Below, piece by piece: positions 1 to 6,945 of a stretch of DNA of 17,006 nucleotides. Below the pieces are notes generated by a model. It had not been told where the DNA came from. It worked only from the letters and a program-made list of their open reading frames with translations, and ran no database searches. Position 1 is the stretch's first letter. Each line of letters starts with the position of its first letter. The stretch comes from an uncultured Eubacteriales bacterium (GTDB lineage: Bacteria > Bacillota > Clostridia > Oscillospirales > CAG-272), in the NCBI GenBank assembly GCA_949286815.1, contig CASEEB010000348.1, positions 1-17,006 on the forward strand. The letters are read 5' to 3'. The position numbers and the translations under genes are program-made.

Positions 1-224
1 TGACAAACTTGGTATATAACCTTTGTCGCTACTCCTTTTTGATCCGAAAGGAGGCTGTCACGGGATAACTGTACCCTTTTGCGGGAAACGCCCGCAATTT
101 CGGGGGTTCCAACCCCAACATATACATGAATTTTGAGGCAGGAATGCGATTCGCCACCCTGATTTCATTTTTTCGCTGTTGAATCGCAAAATTTAATACT
201 GGGAACTAATTTTTAGAGGTTCCC
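1..224. other. Hairpin-dense non-coding region (candidate structured RNA or mobile-element end)
   Basis: No reading frame here looks coding. The stretch holds six successive inverted repeats with perfect arms: GACAAA 2-7 / TTTGTC 22-27; CTCCTTT 32-38 / AAAGGAG 47-53; TTGCGGG 79-85 / CCCGCAA 91-97; GGGGTT 103-108 / AACCCC 111-116; TGCGATTC 145-152 / GAATCGCA 181-188; GGGAAC 201-206 / GTTCCC 219-224. This density is far above the other intergenic regions of the window and suggests a folded RNA or the terminal structure of a mobile element running in from the left. The strand is undetermined and no known RNA family was recognised. The window edge may cut it. Confidence 0.4.
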
Positions 225-236
225 TAAAATAATATA

Positions 237-267
237 TTGAAATTTAAATTTTGAAAAAGCCTATAAA
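237..267 (+). promoter_or_regulatory. Weak candidate promoter of the kinase gene
   Basis: TTGAAA at 237-242 and TATAAA at 262-267 are separated by 19 bases, which is longer than the optimum. They lie 39 bases upstream of the start codon at 306. This is the best match in the AT-rich leader, but it is not strong, and the gene could instead be read from further left. Confidence 0.3.
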
Positions 268-305
268 CAAAATTACTTTTAAAAATTTATTTAGGAGATA
301 TCAAA

Positions 306-1319
306 ATGAGCGAATTGAAAATTAATTATTCACAATTTTCTCCCGAATATTTACTTAATATATTGCGGATAAAGTATCATTTACCTATAAATTCTAAATG
401 TATCTTTTATAAACAAGGACTTAATGATATTTATAAAATTATCACACCGAATGAAAATTATTTTCTGAGAATATCACTGTGCGGTGTACATAAAACATGC
501 GAAATTGAAGAAGAAATTAACCTGATTTTATTTCTTCGCTCATGTGGATTGCCGGTAGTAGAACCGATTGCTCTCGTTGATAATTCCTATGTATGGCAGG
601 TAGGCGCGCCGGAAGGTATGAGACAGGCGGTGATGTTTCGCGGCATTTGTCAAAACCCAACCGGAGAGGCTGACGTCAGAATGAAAAATCTCGGTGAAAT
701 AATTGCAAAAATGCATATTTCAGTCCGGGCTTTCGACATTAAATCCACCAGACCTAATATAGATTTCAATATGCTTGTACAAGAACCGATTTCACTGTTA
801 GCTCAATTTTTAATGCACCGCCCGGATGATATTGATTTTTTAAATAAAACCGCAATTAAACTATGGAGAACGGTTGAATGTATACTTACGGACACCGATG
901 AGATAATAGGTTTTTGTCACGGTGATATACAGCCTAGTAATTTCTTTTTTCGGGGAGAAAATCCTGTCATTTTTGACTTTGATTGTATGGGAAAAGGTTA
1001 TTTTGTATACGATCTTGGCGTTTTATTATCTAATTTGACTTTTTTGGACAATGAGATATACCAAACACCTATATGGAATTCCGTAATTAAAGGATATTGC
1101 GAAGTTCGTCCGCTGAAAAACGGCGAAAAAGATGCCGTTTATATATTTGCCGCATTGCATATGCTTCGGGTAATGGTATTTCACGCAAAGTTAAGAGAGC
1201 AAAACCAAGGCGCGTTTTACTATATGACGGAGCCATATTTGAGTACATTTTTTGGCGCGTATAAACGTTTGGTTTATTTGGCATACAACAAATCGAATTT
1301 GGATATGGAGAATAATTAA
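306..1319 (+). CDS. Phosphotransferase enzyme family protein (APH/choline kinase/homoserine kinase II fold)
   Basis: A 337-residue cytoplasmic kinase-like protein. The Brenner-type catalytic motif is seen at residues 205-212 (HGDIQPSN), with Asp207 as probable catalytic base and Asn212 as metal ligand. The metal-binding DFD follows at 224-226. The N-lobe has a glycine-containing loop (QGLNDIYKI, from residue 37) and FLRI at 53-56, where Arg sits at the usual nucleotide-contacting position, as in several homoserine-kinase-II-like members. The length suits the Pfam APH family. Family members phosphorylate small hydroxyl compounds such as homoserine, choline, sugars or aminoglycosides; the substrate cannot be told from sequence. 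The start is supported by AGGAGA at 293-298, seven bases before the ATG. It stands alone, followed by a terminator and a convergent gene. The family call is firm; resistance or homoserine roles are only possibilities. Confidence 0.85.
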   Translation: MSELKINYSQFSPEYLLNILRIKYHLPINSKCIFYKQGLNDIYKIITPNENYFLRISLCGVHKTCEIEEEINLILFLRSCGLPVVEPIALVDNSYVWQVGAPEGMRQAVMFRGICQNPTGEADVRMKNLGEIIAKMHISVRAFDIKSTRPNIDFNMLVQEPISLLAQFLMHRPDDIDFLNKTAIKLWRTVECILTDTDEIIGFCHGDIQPSNFFFRGENPVIFDFDCMGKGYFVYDLGVLLSNLTFLDNEIYQTPIWNSVIKGYCEVRPLKNGEKDAVYIFAALHMLRVMVFHAKLREQNQGAFYYMTEPYLSTFFGAYKRLVYLAYNKSNLDMENN

Positions 1320-1385
1320 AAATTAAGTTTAGAGTTAAAGCATTATCTGATTAATATGTCAGTCGGATATTTTTCGGTTAAAATT

Positions 1386-1435
1386 GCACAGGGTACGGCG
1401 GGGTTAATACAGACCGCTTCCCTGTGCGTCTTTTT
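1386..1435 (+). terminator. Rho-independent terminator after the kinase gene
   Basis: GCACAGGG (1386-1393) pairs perfectly with CCCTGTGC (1420-1427). An inner GCGG/CCGC pairing extends the stem, and TTTTT follows at 1431-1435. It lies between convergent genes. On the other strand the U-tract is poorer, but the hairpin may also stop the minus-strand ABC gene. Confidence 0.8.
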
Positions 1436-1487
1436 GCTCTTGAAAAATTATTTTTAAATGCAGAACTTTAACCTCATGAAAGGTCAG

Positions 1488-3292
1488 TTATGTACTTGGA
1501 TTTTTTGCGTTGTCCAAATAATTCTCCGCCTGCTTTGTAAACATTTCATAGTACTCACCGTGTAAAAGCATCAGTTCGTCATGAGTACCTGTTTCTTTTA
1601 TGCTTCCGTTGTCAACCACAATGATTCTGTCTACATTTCTTATAGTTGATAAACGGTGCGCGACAATAATTGTTGTTGTAAGGTTACTGCTGTCAAGAAT
1701 AAGCTTAGTCATTTCATATTCGGATAGGGGATCAAGAGCCGACGAGGGTTCATCAAATATCAATAAGCCGAAATCGCGGGTAAAAAGCCGCGCGATTGCC
1801 ATTTTCTGTATTTCGCCTCCGGACAGTTCTATGCCGTTTTCGTCAAATTCCTTTGTCACCTCTGTTGTAATATCCGCGTGGTTTTTCTCAAGAACATTGT
1901 TTAATCCGGTTTTATTGACGATATATTCAAGCGTGTCGTCATCCGCGCTTCCGTACAAGCCGATATTGTCCGAAAAAGACATGGCGTATATATTGGAATT
2001 CTGAAACGCCGCGCCTATTCTGCTTCTGAGTTCGTTGACGTCGTACGATTTTATATCTATTCCGTTTATACGGATACTTCCGTTGTCAACATCATAAAAA
2101 CGCATAAGCAATTTGACCAAAGTGGATTTTCCGACGCCGTTTCGTCCGACTATGGCAACCTTTTCTCCGGGATTTATGTACAAATTAAAGTTGTTTATTT
2201 TAAAATTTGAGTTAGGATATGAAAAAACCGCGTTTTTAAATTCCACCGAAAACGCCCCGGAAGACGGTTCGGTTTTTTGCGGGTCATCATTTGTCTCTAT
2301 TTTTGAAATAACGCTGAAAAACTCACGTATTTTTTCACCGTGCATTCCCAATCTGTCGCCTGATTTTATCATATCAAACAAATCGTAAAGATATTCGTCA
2401 AGCTTTTCGACCGAGAGCATAATTGTCATGTAAGTGGCAGACCCGATAATATTCCCGGTATAAATGTTATAAGCGATTATCAGAATTATGGCTATCATTA
2501 TGACCCGGTATACAATATCTCCAAGCGCCGACCACAGAAAAAATTTTCTGCCGGACTTTTTGAGAATCGAAATTTTTTTGCCGGACATTTTGTCGTAGTT
2601 TTTAAATATATAATTTCTTAACCCTGTGCTTTTCAAATCGGCGCTGTAATTTTTGAGATAAAATATCCGGCGTGTATAATCCAGCCTGCGGTCAACGGGT
2701 ATTATTTCATCTTCCATTTTCAGGTCCGCTTTGTTGTATTGAAACGCCGCGTAAAGCCTTATTATCATGCTGACAAAGCACAACAGGACTACTATCAGAT
2801 TGTTCGCCGCGACTATGCCTATCAGGGATACAATTACGACAATCGCCGAAAGCGTTTGATTTATCAGAGAAAACGCCTCCGCAGAATTTGCCGAGTGCTG
2901 ATCTATTGCCCATTTATACTTGTCATAATATTCGGGGTCGTCAATATACTTATAGTCGGTTTTGAGCACCTGAAGGTATACGCCGCGTTTTATTTTCAGG
3001 TCTATTTTCACATTCGCAATGTTCTTTAAAAAGTACATATAAATATCTTCCACGAGCGGAATAAACGCTATCGCGCATTGAAATGCAATGACCAATAGCA
3101 GTATTTTTCCCATGAAGCCCCCGAATCAAGCGCTCCCATGACCTGAGCCGGAAAAATGACCGCCAGTATTCTTGCCATGGGGACTGCTATTATCCAGAAT
3201 AACAGTGTCAATATCACATATGGTTTGCTGTATTTCCAATATGGTTTGTACAGCCAGAAAATATTTCGGACTTTACTTAAGGGTTTTTTCAT
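1488..3292 (-). pseudogene. ABC exporter (membrane domain plus ATPase half-transporter), interrupted by a frameshift
   Basis: Two overlapping minus-strand frames make one ABC exporter. The first (3292 to 3068) gives the N-terminus with the first membrane helix. The second (from about 3113 to 1488) carries the other helices and the nucleotide-binding domain. Restoring one A in the coding-strand run GAAAAAT (T-run on the + strand, 3104-3108) joins them into about 601 residues, the normal size of a half-exporter. In the second part (numbered from 3113): Walker A GRNGVGKS 323-330, Q-loop Gln371, signature LSGGE 430-434, Walker B LLIFDEP 450-456, H-loop His487; all are intact. The ATPase domain looks fully conserved, so the break is recent, a sequencing error, or rescued by slippage. 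The start at 3292 has no clear ribosome binding site. A consensus promoter lies upstream. The substrate is unknown; related systems export peptides or lipids. Confidence 0.8.
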
Positions 3293-3303
3293 ATTAATTT
3301 TTT

Positions 3304-3352
3304 GTCTGTCAGTGCATTAAAACCGTAACGTTTTCAAACGAAAAAGACAGAC
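3304..3352 (-). other. Inverted repeat in the leader of the frameshifted ABC gene
   Basis: GTCTGTC (3304-3310) and GACAGAC (3346-3352) form perfect 7-base arms. They fall in the predicted untranslated leader, between the minus-strand promoter at 3428-3456 and the start at 3292. This may be a regulatory hairpin; there is no U-tract to call it a terminator. Confidence 0.35.
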
Positions 3353-3427
3353 TGCCGCCTTTCTTTAACAATAATGTTTTCCCGAAATCAATGGCGCAAT
3401 TGTTTTTTCTCAGAACAATTTGCTTTT

Positions 3428-3456
3428 ATTATATATTTGTTTTTATAAAATGTCAA
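3428..3456 (-). promoter_or_regulatory. Consensus SigA promoter for the frameshifted ABC gene
   Basis: On the minus strand TTGACA (3456-3451) and TATAAT (3433-3428) are separated by exactly 17 bases, a full consensus match. Transcription would begin near 3421, leaving a leader of about 130 bases before the start at 3292. Confidence 0.8.
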
Positions 3457-3658
3457 TATTTTTTTACAAATTTCCGCTTTTTTCGTCATTGCCCTCGGTT
3501 TTTGTTGTGACTATTAATTTAATATAAAATAGCAACACAGAATTTGTACTTATTTGGACTATTTGTGTTTGTTTTATTTTTATGAGATTTTTCACGTTTG
3601 CTTACTCATCTGTTCAGGATAAATTAAGCTTGCAGATATTTAACATTTTGTAATATAC

Positions 3659-3687
3659 TTGACAAAATAATGCCCAAATGATATAAT
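3659..3687 (+). promoter_or_regulatory. Consensus SigA promoter for the MATE gene
   Basis: TTGACA (3659-3664) and TATAAT (3682-3687) with a 17-base spacer match the consensus completely. The predicted start of transcription near 3694 leaves a leader of about 230 bases before the MATE start at 3924. It is oriented away from the minus-strand promoter at 3428-3456. Confidence 0.85.
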
Positions 3688-3783
3688 GTATACAGTACAT
3701 GAACTCAAAAGAATAATATTTCCCTGTATGCTGCAGTTTTGCAAAACACCATATATTTCATACTAATATAAAATTTATAATAA

Positions 3784-3853
3784 AAAAGTCACACATGTTT
3801 ATTTTCAAACGTGGGACTTTTAGGTTTTTGGAACTCTCCCCGTCGTGGGAGAG
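3784..3853 (+). promoter_or_regulatory. Two hairpins in the MATE leader, possible attenuator
   Basis: An imperfect stem pairs 3784-3800 (AAAAGTC..) with 3807-3821 (..GACTTTT), followed shortly by GGTTTTTGG. A second, perfect stem pairs CTCTCCC (3834-3840) with GGGAGAG (3847-3853) over a 6-base loop. Both lie between the promoter and the ribosome binding site. Efflux genes are often controlled at the leader, but no known riboswitch class was recognised, and the regulatory role is inference. Confidence 0.4.
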
Positions 3854-3923
3854 TATATTTGCGCCTGCAGTTTTTGTCGTTTGTGGGCAAAAAAACGTAT
3901 ACCAAGGAAGGATGGTCGTACAA

Positions 3924-5294
3924 ATGGATTCCGAAAAACTGTCGGAAGAAGAAAAGCTTTCGAGGGGAAACATATGGAAGCTGATATTTACAATGGGTTT
4001 TCCGGTACTGATAGCCCAGATTGTAAATATGCTTTACAACATTGTTGACAGAATATATATAGGGCACATCGAGGTTATCGGCAGCGACGCGCTGACCGGG
4101 CTTGGAGTATGTAATCCCATAATAATGTTTGTGTCGGCGTTTGCCGCGTTTGCCGGATTCGGAGGCGCGCCGTTGGCGTCGATTGCCATGGGCAAGGGAG
4201 ACCGCAAACGAGCTGAAAAGATTTTGGGCAACGCGACTTTTATGATAATTGTCTTCTCGGTGATTCTGACCGCGGTTTTTATGGCTGTTAAAAAACCCTT
4301 TCTTGAATTGGTCGGAGCGTCCGAGGTAACCTATCCTTATGCGGACGAGTATATATCCATATATTTGCTAGGGACCTTATTTGTACAGGTATCAATAGGA
4401 TTAAATTCCTTTATCACAGCGCAGGGCAAGTCCAAAACGGCAATGTTTTCGGTGCTGATAGGCGCGATTACCAATATTATACTTGACCCGATTTTTATTT
4501 TTGCCTTTGATATGGGAGTGAAAGGCGCGGCAATAGCAACCGTAATATCTCAGCTTTTTTCCGCTCTTTGGGTCTTTTTGTTTCTTGTGTCGGGTAAGTC
4601 CGAGCTTCGCATAAAATCAGAGTGTTTGAAACCGGATATTAAAGTGATAGGAAGCGTTATGGCGCTCGGCGTCTCCCCGTTTATCATGCAGTCAACCGAG
4701 GCGCTGATATCTATCGTTCTTAACAGCGGACTCCAGAAGTACGGCGGCGACCTTTATGTCGGCTCGCTTACTATACTGCAAAGCGTCATGCAGTTTATCA
4801 CCACCCCCATCAACGGATTTACTCAGGGTGTACAGCCGATTATGAGCTATAATTTCGGCGCGGGAAACAAAGACAGGGTAATACAGACTTTCAAGCGCAT
4901 GACTTTGTTGGTAGTTTCCGCTTCGTTTGTGATTGCCTTGAGCACCATGCTGTTTCCCTCATTTTACGCGTCGCTGTTTACGGAAAGCCGGGAGCTTATA
5001 GCTTTGGTTGACAGAGTTATGCCGATATTTATGTGCGGAATGCTGATTTTCGGTATACAGCTTAGCTGTCAGACCGCCTTTATGGCGCTGGGACAGGCTA
5101 AAATTTCTCTGTTTGTGGCTTTGCTGAGAAAGGTAATACTGCTCATTCCTTTCGCGCTTATATTCCCCATTGTTATGGGCAATGATGTAATGGGTATTTA
5201 TATTGCGGAACCGGCAGCCGACATAATCGCGGTTATATGCTGTCTGACACTGTTTTTGCTGAACTTCAGGAAAATTCTTGAAAAGGGAGCCTGA
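3924..5294 (+). CDS. MATE family multidrug efflux transporter (MepA/DinF-like)
   Basis: An integral membrane antiporter of 456 residues, the usual MATE length. Two homologous halves are visible. The N-half begins with GFPVLIAQIVNMLYNIVDRI at 25-44, and the C-half has the matching GVSPFIMQSTEALISIVLN at 249-267. The GVQPIMSYNFGAGN segment (302-315) is typical of the family. About twelve hydrophobic helices are apparent. Family members extrude cationic drugs or metabolites using Na+ or H+ gradients; the substrate here is unknown. I chose the ATG at 3924 because AAGGAAGGA (3904-3912) sits upstream and the protein then starts with the polar segment MDSEKLSEEEK that usually precedes helix 1. ATG 3912 is too close to that purine tract. 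The frame stays open back to 3795, but that part overlaps leader hairpins and has no ribosome binding site. No clear terminator follows. Confidence 0.92.
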   Translation: MDSEKLSEEEKLSRGNIWKLIFTMGFPVLIAQIVNMLYNIVDRIYIGHIEVIGSDALTGLGVCNPIIMFVSAFAAFAGFGGAPLASIAMGKGDRKRAEKILGNATFMIIVFSVILTAVFMAVKKPFLELVGASEVTYPYADEYISIYLLGTLFVQVSIGLNSFITAQGKSKTAMFSVLIGAITNIILDPIFIFAFDMGVKGAAIATVISQLFSALWVFLFLVSGKSELRIKSECLKPDIKVIGSVMALGVSPFIMQSTEALISIVLNSGLQKYGGDLYVGSLTILQSVMQFITTPINGFTQGVQPIMSYNFGAGNKDRVIQTFKRMTLLVVSASFVIALSTMLFPSFYASLFTESRELIALVDRVMPIFMCGMLIFGIQLSCQTAFMALGQAKISLFVALLRKVILLIPFALIFPIVMGNDVMGIYIAEPAADIIAVICCLTLFLLNFRKILEKGA

Positions 5295-5455
5295 TATAAA
5301 TTCCGTATACCGTGTTGTTTTTTAAAGCAAGGCGCACCGAAGGAACAAAGCTGTTTTGCGGTTATCACTATCCACAAAAAACTTTTCATTAAGCGGATTT
5401 ATATGTTTAAATATACAAACATTTGTAAGACAAAAGCGTAATTTATCAAAATCCC
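5295..5455. other. Intergenic spacer after the MATE gene, nothing recognised
   Basis: This spacer holds no convincing gene and no clear terminator for the MATE gene. The next recognisable element is the serC promoter at 5456. Confidence 0.5.
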
Positions 5456-5484
5456 TTGACTCAAATTTGTTTTTGATGTATAAT
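5456..5484 (+). promoter_or_regulatory. SigA promoter of the serine biosynthesis genes
   Basis: TTGACT (5456-5461) and TATAAT (5479-5484) are separated by 17 bases, one mismatch from full consensus. Transcription should begin near 5491, giving a leader of about 118 bases before serC. No comparable promoter is apparent between serC and serA, so both genes may depend on it. Confidence 0.8.
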
Positions 5485-5567
5485 TATAATATTATAGAAT
5501 AAAATTTTTGAGAAAAACGGAGATCGGCGCAGAGGTCGTTTGCCCGACAGGGATGAAACGGTCCGCG

Positions 5568-5600
5568 CGGCGGTTTGCCGCCGTTTGGCGGCAGGAAAGG
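5568..5600 (+). promoter_or_regulatory. Alternative GC-rich hairpins abutting the serC ribosome binding site
   Basis: CGGCGG (5568-5573) can pair with CCGCCG (5578-5583). Alternatively GCCGCC (5577-5582) can pair with GGCGGC (5587-5592). The two pairings share a strand, so they exclude each other. The second ends one base before the Shine-Dalgarno AGGAAAGG. The layout suits a switch in ribosome access or mRNA stability. The same kind of hairpin precedes serA. Confidence 0.45.
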
Positions 5601-5608
5601 ATTATTTT

Positions 5609-6706
5609 ATGAACAGAGTTTACAACTTTTCGGCAGGACCATCCATGCTTCCTCTACCGGTACTTGAAAAAGCAGCAAGCGAATTGGTCTGCTACGGAAA
5701 TTCCGGAATGTCGGTTATGGAGATGAGTCACCGATCTCCGGAATATGAGGCAATCATCAACGACGCTGAGAGTATGCTTCGCAAGCTTATGAATATTCCC
5801 GACAACTATAAGGTTCTCTTTTTGCAGGGCGGGGCGTCCACTCAGTTTGCCGCGGTTCCGCTTAACCTTATCAACAGAACCGAATCCAAAAAGGGACTTT
5901 ACGCGGTTTCGGGTCAGTTTTCCGGAAAGGCTTTTAAGGAAGCCGTAAAGCTCGGATATAACGCGGAGTGCATCGCCACAACAAAAGACGATAATTTTGA
6001 CCATGTTCCGGTAATAACCCCGGATATGATCGACCAGAGCGCCTCATACCTTCACATTTGCTTTAACAACACCATATACGGAACAAAATATGATTACATA
6101 CCCGAGACCGGAAACGTGCCGCTCGTCGCGGACATGTCCTCATGCATTATTTCCGAGCCGGTGGATGTGACAAAGTTCGGAGTCATATATGCCGGAGCAC
6201 AGAAAAACATGGCGCCCGCGGGACTTACTATAGTAATTGTGCGTGAGGATCTGCTCGGATTCGCCGAAGAGAAAATGCCCACGATGCTCGATTGGAAGGT
6301 CATGGCGGATAACGGCTCTATGTACAATACTCCTCCCTGCTACACCATATATATGGCAAAGCTTGTGTATGAATGGATACTGAGCATCGGCGGACTTGAA
6401 GCAATGAAGAAAATGAATGAGAAAAAAGCGGCTTTGCTGTACGGATATCTTGACAGTCAGAATTATTACATAGCGCCTGTCAAGCCGTCTTCCAGGTCTA
6501 TGATGAACGTAACGTTTGTCACGGGCAACTCAGACCTTGACAAGAAGTTTGCATCCGAGGCTTCTGCCGCCGGGCTGAAGAACCTCAAAGGTCACCGTTC
6601 TGTCGGAGGAATGAGAGCCTCGATTTACAACGCAATGCCATATGAGGGCGTTGAGGCGCTTGTCGGGTTCATGAAAAAATTCGCGGAGGAAAATCCTAAG
6701 GCGTGA
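5609..6706 (+). CDS. serC: Phosphoserine aminotransferase
   Basis: A cytoplasmic PLP enzyme that converts 3-phosphohydroxypyruvate and glutamate to 3-phosphoserine and 2-oxoglutarate, the second step of serine synthesis. The 365 residues match the family. It opens with the hallmark VYNFSAGPSMLP (4-15) and has the phosphate-binding GGAST (74-78). The PLP Schiff-base lysine is expected at Lys199 in GAQKNMAPAGLTIVIV (196-211). The HRSVGGMRASIYNAMP stretch near the C-terminus is also typical. The start is ATG 5609, preceded by AGGAAAGG (5593-5600); an in-frame TTG at 5540 would add an untypical GC-rich extension made from the leader hairpins. serA follows 239 bases downstream on the same strand, so the two genes supply consecutive steps. 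The third enzyme, SerB, is not in the window. Confidence 0.96.
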   Translation: MNRVYNFSAGPSMLPLPVLEKAASELVCYGNSGMSVMEMSHRSPEYEAIINDAESMLRKLMNIPDNYKVLFLQGGASTQFAAVPLNLINRTESKKGLYAVSGQFSGKAFKEAVKLGYNAECIATTKDDNFDHVPVITPDMIDQSASYLHICFNNTIYGTKYDYIPETGNVPLVADMSSCIISEPVDVTKFGVIYAGAQKNMAPAGLTIVIVREDLLGFAEEKMPTMLDWKVMADNGSMYNTPPCYTIYMAKLVYEWILSIGGLEAMKKMNEKKAALLYGYLDSQNYYIAPVKPSSRSMMNVTFVTGNSDLDKKFASEASAAGLKNLKGHRSVGGMRASIYNAMPYEGVEALVGFMKKFAEENPKA

Positions 6707-6800
6707 GACGGAATGCCGAGGATTTTCGGAAAGTTTGCAAATCAGAAAACATTATATATTATATAAAGTTCTTACGGAGAACAGCGTGAACGGTTTATCC

Positions 6801-6890
6801 CGGCTTTTCAAAATAGTGTGATTTCACGTGTAATTCTGAAAAGCCGAACGCCATCAAATTATTTTGCCAAGCAATTTGCTTGACGCAAAA
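6801..6890 (+). other. Two strong hairpins between serC and serA
   Basis: CGGCTTTTCA (6801-6810) pairs perfectly with TGAAAAGCCG (6837-6846). Then TTTTGC+CAAGCA (6862-6873) pairs with TGCTTG (6877-6882) and GCAAAA (6885-6890) across a 2-base bulge and a 3-base loop. Neither is followed directly by a U-run, so they look more like processing, stability or attenuation elements than a simple terminator. A third hairpin adjoins the serA ribosome binding site. Confidence 0.45.
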
Positions 6891-6915
6891 CCCGAAAGTT
6901 TTTAAGTCTATTTGA

Positions 6916-6938
6916 GCCGTCTTTGGCGGCATGAGGAG
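6916..6938 (+). promoter_or_regulatory. Hairpin directly before the serA ribosome binding site
   Basis: GCCGTC (6916-6921) pairs with GGCGGC (6925-6930, one G-U pair), followed by the Shine-Dalgarno GAGGAG at 6933-6938. The ten bases TTTGGCGGCA (6922-6931) recur exactly upstream of serC at 5584-5593. The distance from stem end to start codon is nearly the same (15 versus 16 bases). Confidence 0.45.
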
Positions 6939-6945
6939 TATTATT

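Noticed and set aside
3795..3923. N-terminal extension of the MATE protein starting at ATG 3795
   Set aside because: There is no ribosome binding site before 3795, the segment overlaps leader hairpins, and MATE proteins normally start near the chosen position.
5540..5608. TTG start extending SerC by 23 residues
   Set aside because: The extension is translated GC-rich hairpin sequence, while ATG 5609 has a good Shine-Dalgarno and the conserved SerC N-terminus.
5491..5608. Serine T-box or riboswitch in the serC leader
   Set aside because: The T-box core (AGGGTGGNACCGCG) and the known riboswitch cores I could compare are absent; only the GC-rich alternative hairpins are supported.
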